Positions 27,150 through 38,600 of a stretch of DNA of 64,000 bases are shown one piece after another (position 1 is the stretch's first letter; the number at the start of each line of letters is the position of its first letter). Below the pieces are notes generated by a model. That model was not told the DNA's origin. It made no database searches and saw only the letters and a list, made by a program, of their open reading frames with translations. The stretch lies in contig CAJQUW010008598.1 of the NCBI GenBank assembly GCA_907163375.1, forward strand, positions 1 to 64,000, written 5' to 3'. The DNA is from Prostheceraeus crozeri. Taxonomy: Eukaryota; Platyhelminthes; Polycladida; Euryleptidae. The position numbers and the translations under genes are program-made.

Positions 27150-27880
27150 TTAATTGAAAAATATTAAGAAAAAGTTGGGATATTGAAGAATAAAGAAAAA
27201 AATGCAGACATCAATAGGAGGAAAAGAGAAGCATGGCAAGAAATAACTACCGCTGCTGTCAATGCGCTAAACCGGCAAAGGAAGGCAGAAGCGTGAGCAA
27301 AATCAAGGCCAGATACAAAAACATGTTATAATCGTAAGCCGAAATCATAAGCTATCCAAAATGCGTAGCACGCGTCAGGGACTGGTGTTTGGATCAGCGT
27401 CAACGATTACGTTTGACGGCCACAGAGCAGATGATAGCCCGACTTGTTTTTGGAGATAGCCAACATTCAAGGGAATTCTTGACGACGCCAGAGAATCATC
27501 AATAAGGGACCAAGAGAAGCATTCAAAGGTAAGTCAACTTTTGCCCTATTCTGACCTAACAATCATCGATATACACTGTATTTTAAATATTTCCAGATAT
27601 CATCAAGATGTCACCGTTAACAAGGAAAAACCAAGAGATGCCGGAAGGAATCGTCCCGCAAATGGATTCTTCCTCAAATCTCAATTCAAGCTGATCCGAA
27701 AATTCCAAACTATTCGAACGACTCGGAATCCCAACCCAAGGAGGTCATTAAGTCATCAAGTGACTATGAAGCAACTTGAGGTTCTAGAAGCTCTAACTGA
27801 AAGCCGCTATAGCTACATACGAAAGCCATGGTCGAGGTCAAAGCAACAGGCTGTTTCGGCTTCGGGCTGCCGTGCCTGAC
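27150..27880 (+). pseudogene. Myb/SANT-like Harbinger accessory protein (decayed)
   Basis: The reading near 27,210-27,330 gives RRKREAWQEITTAAVNALNR and, after a frame change, KIKARYKNML. This is the pattern of Myb/SANT-like DNA-binding domains (W-x-x-I-x-x-x-V-N ... V-x-x-K-W/Y-K-N) found in the second protein of Harbinger elements. A likely intron follows: GTAAGT at about 27,530 and a TTTCCAG acceptor at about 27,596. The downstream frame (27,541-27,879) is polar and unrecognised. In-frame damage shows it is not functional. The domain helps the transposase reach the nucleus and bind element ends in related systems (family knowledge). Confidence 0.55.
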
Positions 27881-28879
27881 TCAAATGACAATAACGGAGT
27901 ATTTTCTTTTGTGAAATTTTTAGACGATGTGAGACAATAAAAAGACCTATAATGTGTTATGGAGAAATTGTTTTGTAATTAGGGGTTACTTAGCACGGAA
28001 TTAAGGCAATTTTTGAAGTAAATATCGTAAGGCCCGTACATTGTAAATCATGGGAAAATGTTATATGCCTACTTACGAACCATGTACATGAACCATGTCG
28101 CAGTTTCGGAAATGTTTTAGATCACGTGGTATATCAGTCACTGAAAGGTGGCATGACAATGATGCGTGGCGACTGCGGGCTATGAGGCCTGGTGCAGTCT
28201 GGATGATAGAGGGGCAGGGCCCGCGATGGCGGGGTGCGTGGATGTAGGTCCATTTGCAATGCATATCTATGGAGGAGCATGTGGGGTGTGGCAATGCCTC
28301 CCAACCCCGGGTGCCAAATGGAACCCGCCCGCTCCCCTATATTAGAACTTGCTATTGCCCAGTGTAGTGTTTGCTACAAATAAAAATCAGCAATTTGTTT
28401 TTAGGCATTGAGCTGTTAAGCATAATAGTACATTATTTTCGAGGAACATAAACGAAATTGCCCGGGGGAGGGGAATATAGACCTAGCCTACATCCGGAAT
28501 CACAAGCATGTGAATTAAACACGTACTGCATGTAGAATTGCGAAATTGATCAAAAGTTGGAAGACCGTGTTAATATCGAGAGGTGTCGGAGGAAAACCAT
28601 GAAGCCATGACTTTCGATCTCTGATGGGATTTGGTGAGGATCGCTAGTGGTCGGTAAGGATATAGGGACTCAGCTTCAGGAAACAGATCAATTATTATGT
28701 TTTGCGAAATTGTGAAGGATTGCAGTTGATCGACATGTCACGTGCAATATTTTGAATTTTACGTCGGTTTGGCGTGTTGAAGCACTGCAAATCGTCTTTT
28801 CCTCAACTCCGAATGCAGATTTCTAATTAGCACACGAGTTCGTTTTGTGAAGTAGTTGTATCTTCTTTCTGACTGATTT

Positions 28880-29650
28880 TTTTTCTGGTCTTGAATAGGG
28901 GATCATCAGCCATCCTTCTTGCAAGGATAAGCACTGTCACCAAGGATAAATCCGATGTCATTGTTAGCGACTCCATATAAGTCCAAAGTTGCGGAATCCT
29001 TTAAGTATGAAACTATCATGAGCACTTCCAGGATGCTTTACAACCATGACTGATAAATTTCCCTTGAGAGTCGCACACTACTTGCACATTAATGCTATGA
29101 TACATTTTTCGGTTGAGGTACTGCCATTCGTACTCCTTAGGCTATCAGGATAGGTAAATCGTGCGTTCCGTCAATGCATCCCACAACGTTTTAGGAAAGC
29201 TGCAATAATTGTAGAAATTGTTGTTTCACTGTGCGAATATCCGATGACTCGACCAGGAAAGAAAATGTCTGATCCCACAATTTATCTAACTCCTGCATTA
29301 ACCGATGATGATAGCTCTATATAATGGAAGGCTGTGATAAGATCCCGCAGGGTTAATCTCCAATTACAACACCATTTGGAAACTTCCTGTTGCATAATAT
29401 CGCAATGTCGGCTGCAAGCGATCGGTTGCTGAAATTGATTCACTTCTCTGAGTTACCTTTTCCAAATTCGGAGATAGTCCTATCCAATATGTTATTAAAC
29501 TCTGCTTAGACAATCGATATCGCGATATGAAAGGTCAATGTCCCATCCATAGGCATGCAAAGGATGAGTTCTTTCAGAGAACTTTTTAGAACGTCGAATA
29601 ATGGTTTGGGACGATCATTTTCAGCCATGGACTATCTTCTGTACCCGATA
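28880..29650 (-). pseudogene. Harbinger (HARBI1-like) DDE transposase, decayed
   Basis: Read on the minus strand in shifting frames. Near 29,170 there is CIDGTH, the first catalytic D motif. At 29,058-29,125 the reading is YLNRKMYHSINVQVVCDSQG, a hallmark of HARBI1 transposases. Near 29,000-29,036 it is SAHDSFILKG with the second D region, and at 28,902-28,945 it is LGDSAYPC followed by WLMIPYS. Upstream (29,400-29,460) a match to the helix-turn-helix region with DRLQPTLRYYATGSFQM is visible. Several stops and frameshifts make it a clear fossil of a plain DNA transposon. It would cut and paste the element using terminal inverted repeats and 3-bp target duplications. Confidence 0.75.
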
Positions 29651-29720
29651 TTGAATGTTGATATGAAAATGAAAATTGACTACATACAGGTGTAGCTGTT
29701 CGTTCTTCTCCAACCAGTCT

Positions 29721-32700
29721 AAGTGAACCATTGATTTTATGTGTCTGCAGCTTAAACCACTAAATTAGGTGGTTTTTCACTATTTTCACGTAGCTTCAGC
29801 TTTGCAGTTATGTAGCTACAGCTACGCAAACACATTTCCAGAATAACCATTTTCTGGTTAAGTAGCTGTAAACTACATCGAATGGAGAGATCCCTTAACC
29901 CCTTAATATTCCTGAGCTGCACTACAGGGCAACCGCTTTCGTGAATTCGGCCTCTGATGAAAGTCTTTGACCAAAATTTGTCAATAAAACTGATGTATTT
30001 TGAGAGGTACGTTAATTTTTCTTTTATCATTTCCTAAGTCGCATGGCGGTTTAACTTTTTGAATAATAATTAATCATGTAATTAATGGACAGTGACAGTG
30101 AAATACAGGATTTGATATGTAGTTACGTATCTGTAAAATTACTGATTGCGTTTTTTAACTGGAGATTATATGGGCTTAATTTGTATTCGCAATATTTCAC
30201 GTGTCATTTGTTTGGCGTGTTCTGTTTCATTCTTATGGAAAGGAAATTTTTCAGGGAAATAGAAACACCCAATATTAACTTGATATAAAATATAATAGCA
30301 TACAAAACCAATAATAAGGAACAATAAGATATTGTAGAATATAGAACATGTTTTTCGTCACCATACTTAATTGTGATCATGAAGCTTCCACAATTAGTAT
30401 TTTATGTTTACTATGCACGATCCTAGGTAAGAAAAACTTACGACTTCAACTTATGCGCTTTAAAACGTAGGGCTTTAACGTCCTATGAAAACTCATAATG
30501 CAAGCAATCCATTGAATTACACAGATTATTCTTTTTTGTCGAAGGCGTGAATATTTGTTACTCGCATAGAAGAATCTGAGAATGGGTTTGTACATGTCTT
30601 TGTTAGATTGATCACATTCGAGTGCTCTACTGCCGCGCTTCTATTTTTCATTTATAATGCATTTCTTTCTTCTTGTCGAAGATCCATCAGGTCTTTGCTT
30701 GACTTTTCTGGCCTGCTGCTGAGGCTCTCTGCAAGAGATGCTTACGTTCGCCGTTGCTCATCTTCCTTTTCCTTAAGAGAATGTTGCGATGTCTTCCATC
30801 TCAGTTCCGCGTGCTTTCGAATACTTTCGTTTCTGTTCAATTTCCTCGTTCAATCTTTTCGTAAGGACGTTCTTCTAATTTCTGTTTTTCTTTTTCTTCC
30901 CGTTCTTTTCGTTGCTCCTAGCTTCCATGCTTCATATTTCGAGTGCGATTGCACTGTAATGAATCCTGCGATGACGAGCTATTTTCAATGTAGAGCTGTC
31001 CAGATTTTTTTGCTGTTGAGTTAAACGTTCTGACGGACAACGCCTTTATGGTTTCAGAACCCAGCGATCAGACGTTTCCTTAGTTATGTAACATCGGATT
31101 AGACCCGAAAAAAATACGTTCGACTCCGCGTTCGCCAATGTGGTAAAATAAAAATCGCTTTTGCGACTTTTACGAGGGTTGTGTCGTTTCTACCTTGTCG
31201 ACTTTCGACCAAAATTCTCCTACCATCGTTTTCATAGGCGTTTTTTACTACAGACTATTGATGAAGTCCAAGAATTCTCGACTTGGCAATGTCGATTGGT
31301 CGCTATCTCCTAAAATGTTAGTATGGCTTTGACGAATTTAAAACCTAATTAACCCATTTCTCATAATGGTCACACTCTGTTGGTACAGAGGATCCTTAAA
31401 AATCGTGAAGCCCTCTTGAGCTCGGTCCCATAGCAAATAGGTCGCCAATTCTTTTGTACTTTCCAGAAAAAGGCGTCTTATCTTGATGTTATTTAATGCC
31501 CTATAGTCACAGATATAAATCACGAAACATTCAGAAACTCTATCAAAGTTTATGTTTATGATTGAGAATTAGAATATCATATCTATGATCTAATGTGACA
31601 AGAGCATTAGCTCGCAGTATATATTTATAAAATATCTAAGTGCATTAAGTGCGTTCCGCGTTATAAATCCATCAATTTCGCGTATTCGCGATTGTCCAGT
31701 CAAAATTTCGCGTAATATCGCGAAATTAGCGCGTCAGAATCCGACCTCTGTACTGTACCCAAAAAATCTATGACCTCAAAATCCAAGATTTTTGATCTTG
31801 TAAAAGACTTATATCTATGTGAATTCTACATACCTGACTTCTTTTTTTGGACTATGATTTTCCTGCTAATCCATCCTTAATTTTCGAAGTCCATGCTAAC
31901 CTTAGCGCGTAATATCCGTTACCACACTCTTAGATATACAGCATTGCTATGTTCGATACTGTATAGCTACGAGAGCAAATTCATTGAAAAGGGAATGTAT
32001 GCATGGCAATTCTGCCGATGATTTGATGTTGCACCTCTCTCATGGGATACTGCATGGTCCGTCTTAAGCTTTCCACATCAATATCTGACAAGCCCCTCGA
32101 TTACCAATAACAGCAACATTCCCGCTTTGAACGCACTTGATAGACAGCCATTCAGATTATTCGCTAGAAAAGCTGCGCACATTGGTCCAACTGCCCTTCT
32201 ACAACACCTACCTAGACAACTCGCTTCGACAGTCATTATTAATGCTTGCTTTGGTGTGTATCTCGACTGACGTAGGGAGGATAGTTTTTTGCTCCTTGTT
32301 GCAACATTGCCGGGTGCCATGGTTGCATAAATCTAAAGGAAGATAATGAAGATTAGTCAGCCCACAGTGCTACATCGTAGAAACACATTCGGACGCCCTC
32401 ATGTCTCAAGCCATAATCACTTTATAATTTCTTTGGCCGAACTTTTGGAACTGTCAGAGACGTTAGAATTACTCATCGTTAGACCCATGTTATTTAAATG
32501 TATTTTGTCTTCATTGACGCAGAATGAAATGATAATTTTAATGAACCAAAACTATGACCTGAAAAAAACCAAGATGTTGATCTGTAAATAGTACTCAAAT
32601 CTTACATTTTCTGCATAGCCCCACCAGCTCATCAACATTCATTAGTCCGACTTGAAATATATATCGATCCATATTGTGAAACAATGAATCACCTCATGCC

Positions 32701-34739
32701 CTCGTCACTGAATGCGAATAGATTGACGTTGGAATGCTTCTTAACCTCAATTCAAAATATAACTTAGCAAATTAGACGACCTCAATTATGCAATTAAGGC
32801 GTTAATTTGGAATTGGAGGCGATAATTAAAACCCACCATCATAGAAAAAAATGACAAGTGAAATATCGGCTGACAACCCTACTTACTCAGTACATAGAAA
32901 TGGAGAATAGAATAATGGATAATGGGTTTATAGAATGGACACTTGAATGGGAAGTTTGATATCTTGCCTATGTCATGGATTGCTATATTATGATATATAT
33001 AGAAGTCCATGCTATGTTCCTATGATGACGACATGGAAAAATCTATTGTTTGTACATACGGAGTATATCAGCTTAGATCGTAAAACAATGCTGCATCGAT
33101 TGTCAAACTATTTGCCAGTTTGGTTGGTGGAGTAATGTTGACAGCAATTTTGCAGGATTTTCTTGAAGAGAATTTTAAGTGAGATGGCGCATATGTTTCA
33201 TGTGGATTAATTAGTCCTACTATTCTATGGTTTAATATACTGGGTCTATTTGTATATAGCAGTCATTGACAACTATTTTCCAATTTTTCAATGGTGGATT
33301 GATGAATCAAAAATTGGTTTGCAGAGTCATAAGCGAAATAGTGATCACTGTGCTGGCTGTAAAGAATATCTCAAGAATTCAAAGATAAAATATTCTTAAA
33401 TTATTGGTTAATTTCTCCTTCTAGCGGTTAAGAAACCGAGAAAGCTTTCTGGAAATAAACACATTGAAAGCTGCGTTATACCGACAGTCATTTCCTCTGA
33501 TAAATGAAATGTAGCGTGGATCCTTTCCATTTTAATCACGAAAATGTACTTATGTGATACCTTTGGTGTTGATAATTTGGAAGCTCATATTCGAAAAGCA
33601 TGCAAAGGTTTTGAAAATTGTTCAAACTATATAGAACAGGGAAAACATGGGCTTCCCCCATTTATAAGGAAAATGTATACTCCGTGAGATAGTCTTGTGC
33701 CTCTGATTTTCAAGCTGGAGCAAATGCCATAGCTCTGTAAATCGTCATTACATGTTGCGTAGTGTCGTTGGACTAACTCTTGATTGATTTATAGGAGCGA
33801 TGTTTCATTAAAGGTTGAACGTACAGACCGTTTAAACATGGATTTCCTTCTCTGTCATCCTGTCACTGCCAGTATTTTGTAAAATTCACTATTTTGTTCT
33901 TTTGTGTACATGATCTTTGGACTGGGCATCAAACATATCACAAAAGATAACCAAATCGGGTTCTTGATAATTGAAAATGTGGACCAGAAAACAAGAAAGC
34001 CAGCTCGCAAAATTTGCTTTTTGCCCCAACTAAGTTCCCCCGAAATAAAAAAGAAGTGTGCCATAGTCAATTTTCATGCCAATTTCCATTCTAGGACTTT
34101 CTATTGGTATTATTAAATTTCTATGCTCAGTAACAATGATATAATGTACACAGAGAGCATCATAAGTTTGTGTACATTGCATGTATTCAAAGACTTCTCC
34201 TTTTCATAATAGATTTCTGCTGTTTTACCATTGACAGCATTACTGCTTCATAGATGACTTAATGACAATGACTTATATGGATAGAGCTACATGTAATAGC
34301 AGCAGAAATGTAAATGTGTACAATTCATTGCATTATGCAGATCCGCTTGTGATGGCTCTGCTATTTGGGGGTTTTAATTCATTGCAGTTATCGTAGTTCT
34401 TTATCAGAAAACGATTATAAGAAAAGTGATCTTGATCTGATTAAGAAAAGGAGATTTAATGTTAATAAAATCTTTATTTACAATTTTAAAAATACCAGTG
34501 AAACTCGAAAAGTCGACACAGATGTTCAAAATTGTGTCCTCCAACTTCACTACATTCCTCGTACCGGTGCACCCACTGCGACAAACTCGTCTTCACAACT
34601 CCAGGTTTTCATGAATTTGTAGAGGGAAAACCGCTGCCTGAAATGTATTGAATCAAGTTCATCAATTGTCGCCGGTTTGTTTTGAGACACACTTCTTCCT
34701 TCCCAATGCCGCAAAAAAACTAAAATCCCTCGGTATAAG
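29721..34739. other. Intergenic spacer, no gene recognised
   Basis: AT-rich. A minus-strand reading of 30,600-31,020 is rich in K, E and R, and its plus-strand antisense is a deceptively hydrophobic 138-codon frame; neither is recognised. A short TATCGxCTGACAACCC(T)TACTTACTCAGT segment at 32,864-32,891 recurs at 36,949-36,977. I see no RNA gene. Confidence 0.4.
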
Positions 34740-35640
34740 ATACAGGGGAGCGAGTGAGGAAAATCAATCGGTCCATTCGCGTCCGGAGCATTTCCTGCGG
34801 AAAGACTTCGTTTAGATATTTCTCACACAAAAAGCATGGTGGGCGGCGGGGGTCCATCTTGTTTGATGATGTTTTAAGAGAAATCTTCCCTCTGTTGTTA
34901 CAAGCTGGGCATTTACTCCATCAATCTCCTTCAGATAGTTGCGTCGTAAGAGAAGTTTCGCGAAAATTATACCGAACGATGATGCCGTTTGAGGAAGATG
35001 CCAGCCCAAAACCGTCACTCCCGGTGATTGAGTTCGGTCTCCATTTCAAATGAGGATTTTCGTCACATCAATACACACAGTTGTGACGATTAACATGTCA
35101 GGAGAGCTTGAACAACTCAGCTTCTTCAGTTCCAAAACGATGCAATTAGGTAGGTCGGGCTCTTCTCTATATTGGTTAAGATAAAATCTCACAATACTCG
35201 CAAACGTCGTTCTAAAAATCGTCTTGGGATAAGGTTATAACTAAACGCGGCCGGTATAGCATTAAAACTGAGCTCCTTCAAAGTGCGATGGACAGTCACA
35301 TGGGGATAATTCTTAGCTGCCTGACTGCACCGACGCGTTGATTTTTTTGGACTAGCAACAACTGCTTGGTGCAACGAAGTTCATATTTTTAATATCTCTA
35401 TTATTTTATTTTACTTTCTTTCTTTATTCTCTGGCTAGTCCTAGCAGTCCTTAGGACGATCCGGAGCGAGGAGCATCAACTATGCATCGCAGACCTTCAA
35501 ACTTATTCACGATATGCGATAAATTGTTAGCATTGAAGGTGCAGGCGAATCAAAAACTTTCTTCCACTTTTCGATGACATCGTGAACATTCTCCGTTTTC
35601 CAAATAAGTTTTTATTATCCATTTCCTTTCATCAAAACTT
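34740..35640 (-). pseudogene. Tc1/mariner-superfamily (DDE_3 type) transposase, decayed
   Basis: Minus-strand reading in shifting frames. From the N-terminal side: a helix-turn-helix part near 35,460-35,620 with NKFEGLRCIVDAPRSG; then SPKKSTRRCSQAAK and VTVHRTLKEL at 35,250-35,370; then a catalytic-core segment near 35,040-35,200 with QYREEPDLPNCIV and NRHNCVYWCDENPHLKWR; and near 34,760-34,860 a match to the QQDGAPPH ... VR-YLNE-FP pattern. Order and motifs fit the insect-type Tc1/mariner transposases with DAPRSGRPR and QQDGAPPH signatures. Multiple frameshifts and stops. No terminal repeats were found. Confidence 0.7.
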
Positions 35641-38600
35641 GCGTGTAGATGTCAGCTTTCAGTTTCTTAAGTTGTGAAATAAAAATCCGCCTCCTTCTGA
35701 GGCTAACAATCCTATCAAATTAGAAGACAAGTTTGATACCACTGTGGATACCGTGAAAGACTTTCCTCGTTTCTGGACGCCCAGTGACGTCAACACACTA
35801 TGAAAAAATTTACGACTTAGTCTCTCCAGCGCTAGTCGAAGCACCTCATAACCATCAGACCGGAGGTGCAGTAATAGAATTCAACATCAACAGCAGATCG
35901 ATGAGTCAATTTTGAGAGACATGAATTATCATCCTTAGTGCCTCGGCTGATACACGGTTCTATGGAGAATGGATTCGTGATCGCCGTTTTACAATTTTGT
36001 GAGGTATTTGGTTAAACCGTGCGATGCGAGGCCTGAGTTCTTCTGACAAAAATCGTGTGGTTAGGCGAGCGCAGTTCAAGCTCACGGGCCCTGTTCAACT
36101 AGGCATAACTGCACGTATAGGAGCTCCCGAAATTCACTCACATAACGATCGAGAGGGCATCTAAATGAGCCTGGTGTCACTTTCCTGAGCCGGTATTTCT
36201 TGAGTTCGGAAATTGTAAAGGTCCTGTTTTTTTTCTGATTTCGCAAGTAACTGGTACATCTACTTGAGAGCGTCCAATCGGTTATTGTTCCAATGTCTTC
36301 AACAGAGAGAGGACGATTTTCGAAAACTTATTTCAAACAGATGCGGCTCCCCTTCATACGCAACAACAGTGAGGAAATGTATCTTAACTCATAATTCAGT
36401 TTTTTAGGAAGACGTGGGAGTATTTGAATAGCCTCCTCTATCCCTGATTGAACGCCAAATGAATTTCCCTTTCCCCTCATCTAGGGTTTGTTTCTAAAGG
36501 ATTTAGTTTTATTGCAGAATCCCTCATAGACCAAATCTGATCGCCAGACTTTACGTTCGTGAAGCTCTCACTCAAATTCATGATAGTAGGGTACCTGTGT
36601 CAGAGGATATGTAGAGAAGCGTCCTCTCACGGTCCATACAGTCAGTTATATTTGAGGGCAGCCGGAGGACAGTTTGAAACATTTGCAGGAATGTTATGTT
36701 GTTAGAATTTTGACAGTTTATTATGAAATGGAAAAAAAAGTATCGATTGAAAAGGAATGCATGTTTTGAATAAACAAGTTTCCTTTTTCGGGTATTCAAA
36801 GATGATATTCATCAGAATGAAGATAAGTGAAATGAATATCACGGCTCGTACTGAAGATATCTTGTCAGCAGACTTTAACATTTAAGTATATAGTAACTTA
36901 ATTGCCACTCTTTATAAACGACTTCATAGAATTAATGACCGGCGAAAGTATCGACTGACAACCCTTACTTACTCAGTTACTGATCTGGGCCGGTGGAGGA
37001 CGAGGGCACTCTTGGAGCAGGGGAGGCTACCGGAAGAGGATCGGGTTGGAAGGGTCGCGGTATGTGTGGGTGTGGAAGTTGGAAGAGTGGAGGACACATT
37101 ATGGAATGTGTGGCGCGGGGGAAGGCATGACGGTCAGGTTTGGGACTGGTTTGGGGTGTGTATTGTCGGTTTAAATGATCTTCTATGCTTTGTTCCGGAC
37201 CTCGGGAAGCGTGGGGTATGGAGTGGTGGAATGCAGGTGAGGCTAACGACCGGTAGGCAATTCAACAACATAATAACAACTACAGTCAATGTATGGGCTG
37301 ATCGATTGACTAACCGGTCATCGCACACTTGCTAAAGTTACATATTGCTAAAAGTTAGACTTGCTGTCAGGTACCGCTAAGAGTTCACGTTATGATTTAA
37401 ATGCAGTGTTCATTCACAAACTTCCACCTCTTTTTGTCAGCTTACCATATCGAAAATGAAGACGGCTTCAGAATGAAACGGATGAATTCTTTTATAATAG
37501 CGGGTCGATCACATGTTTGTTGAGATCCCTTTATTTTAAATCCCTACTACTACAATCCAACTATCATCCTAAACTATCGCCTATCATCCTATCAAACTAA
37601 GTTTTGCTTGAGGATCGCAGTACGGTTCAAAATTTTCAAGAAGCATGATGGATCATCAGGCATGCTTCAACGATTCGTGCCGTTCATTCTGTCGAAAAAA
37701 ATACGAACAAGGAGACGCAGTCAGAGCTTAAAATACTCTGTTCCATTTGCGATCTGGGAAACTCTGTGTTCTAAATGCTAACTTTCATCTTGTGCTGCTC
37801 GATTCACATTCCATCGTGTTGACTAGTTAATAAAAGAAGTTTTCTTTTTGTCTGGCGCCACCATTTTGTGATAACTTGGCTTTAAAATCATCGCATCTAA
37901 TCTTGACGATTTGACCATGTGACGTTGTCGCATCTTTATTGCGGCGGATAGAATGAAAGTAAAAGAAACCAATTGAAATAAGTTTGAGACATACCGATCT
38001 TATTGCATGAAAAGAAGTCGCTGACAATCGTCGTTTTAGTTTTGTAGTGGAAAGAGTCAGGCGTTTCATAGATGATATTTATTATCACTCTTAACTTAAC
38101 ATGTACAAAATTTTCTCTACCGATAATCAGCAATACACTTAAGGAATTGCATAGGTAGTACAGTTCTGAGGATCTACCAATCATCCTTCCCCCCCCCCCT
38201 CCCATAAACTACCTATCCATACAAACTTCTCTTTCCAGAACGATTAACACACCAAGTAACCACACAAACAACAAAAAGAGACATAAATAACAACACAAAA
38301 AACCAACCCACCACCTTTCCATTAACAAAACACACCACACCTACCAACAACATAACGCTAGCAGCCTCTAGCTCCCCCCCCCCCCCCCTCCTCTCCCTCC
38401 AAACCCCCTCCCCCCCCCCCCCCGTGCGCATCCATCCTGGAGATATGCGCGGTTTATTTGGGCTTACATATCTTTACAGTATCACACGAAGACTTGACCT
38501 GACATGAAGATGATCAGATGATGCAGCATGTTGGTCATATTGTTGAGTAGTTGAGAAATGTAGTTAATTATTAAATAAAACAAAATTCATGCTAAACTGT

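Larger units (their letters stand above)
27117..29720. mobile_element. PIF/Harbinger-like DNA transposon remnant
   Basis: Two-gene layout typical of Harbinger: a Myb/SANT-like protein on the plus strand and a DDE transposase of the HARBI1 type on the minus strand, converging. A candidate left end begins GGCCGTATTCACAGCC at 27,118; I could not find a matching inverted end on the right, so the exact ends are uncertain. The gap 27,940-28,870 between the genes has a GC-richer patch (28,140-28,330) and no frame I recognise. The AATAAA at about 27,935 could serve the Myb-like gene. Confidence 0.65.

Noticed and set aside
30608-31024. 138-codon hydrophobic plus-strand frame as a membrane protein gene
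   Set aside because: The composition (S, F, L, R, C) is what the antisense of a lysine/glutamate-rich minus-strand reading gives. No promoter, homologue or conserved start is visible.
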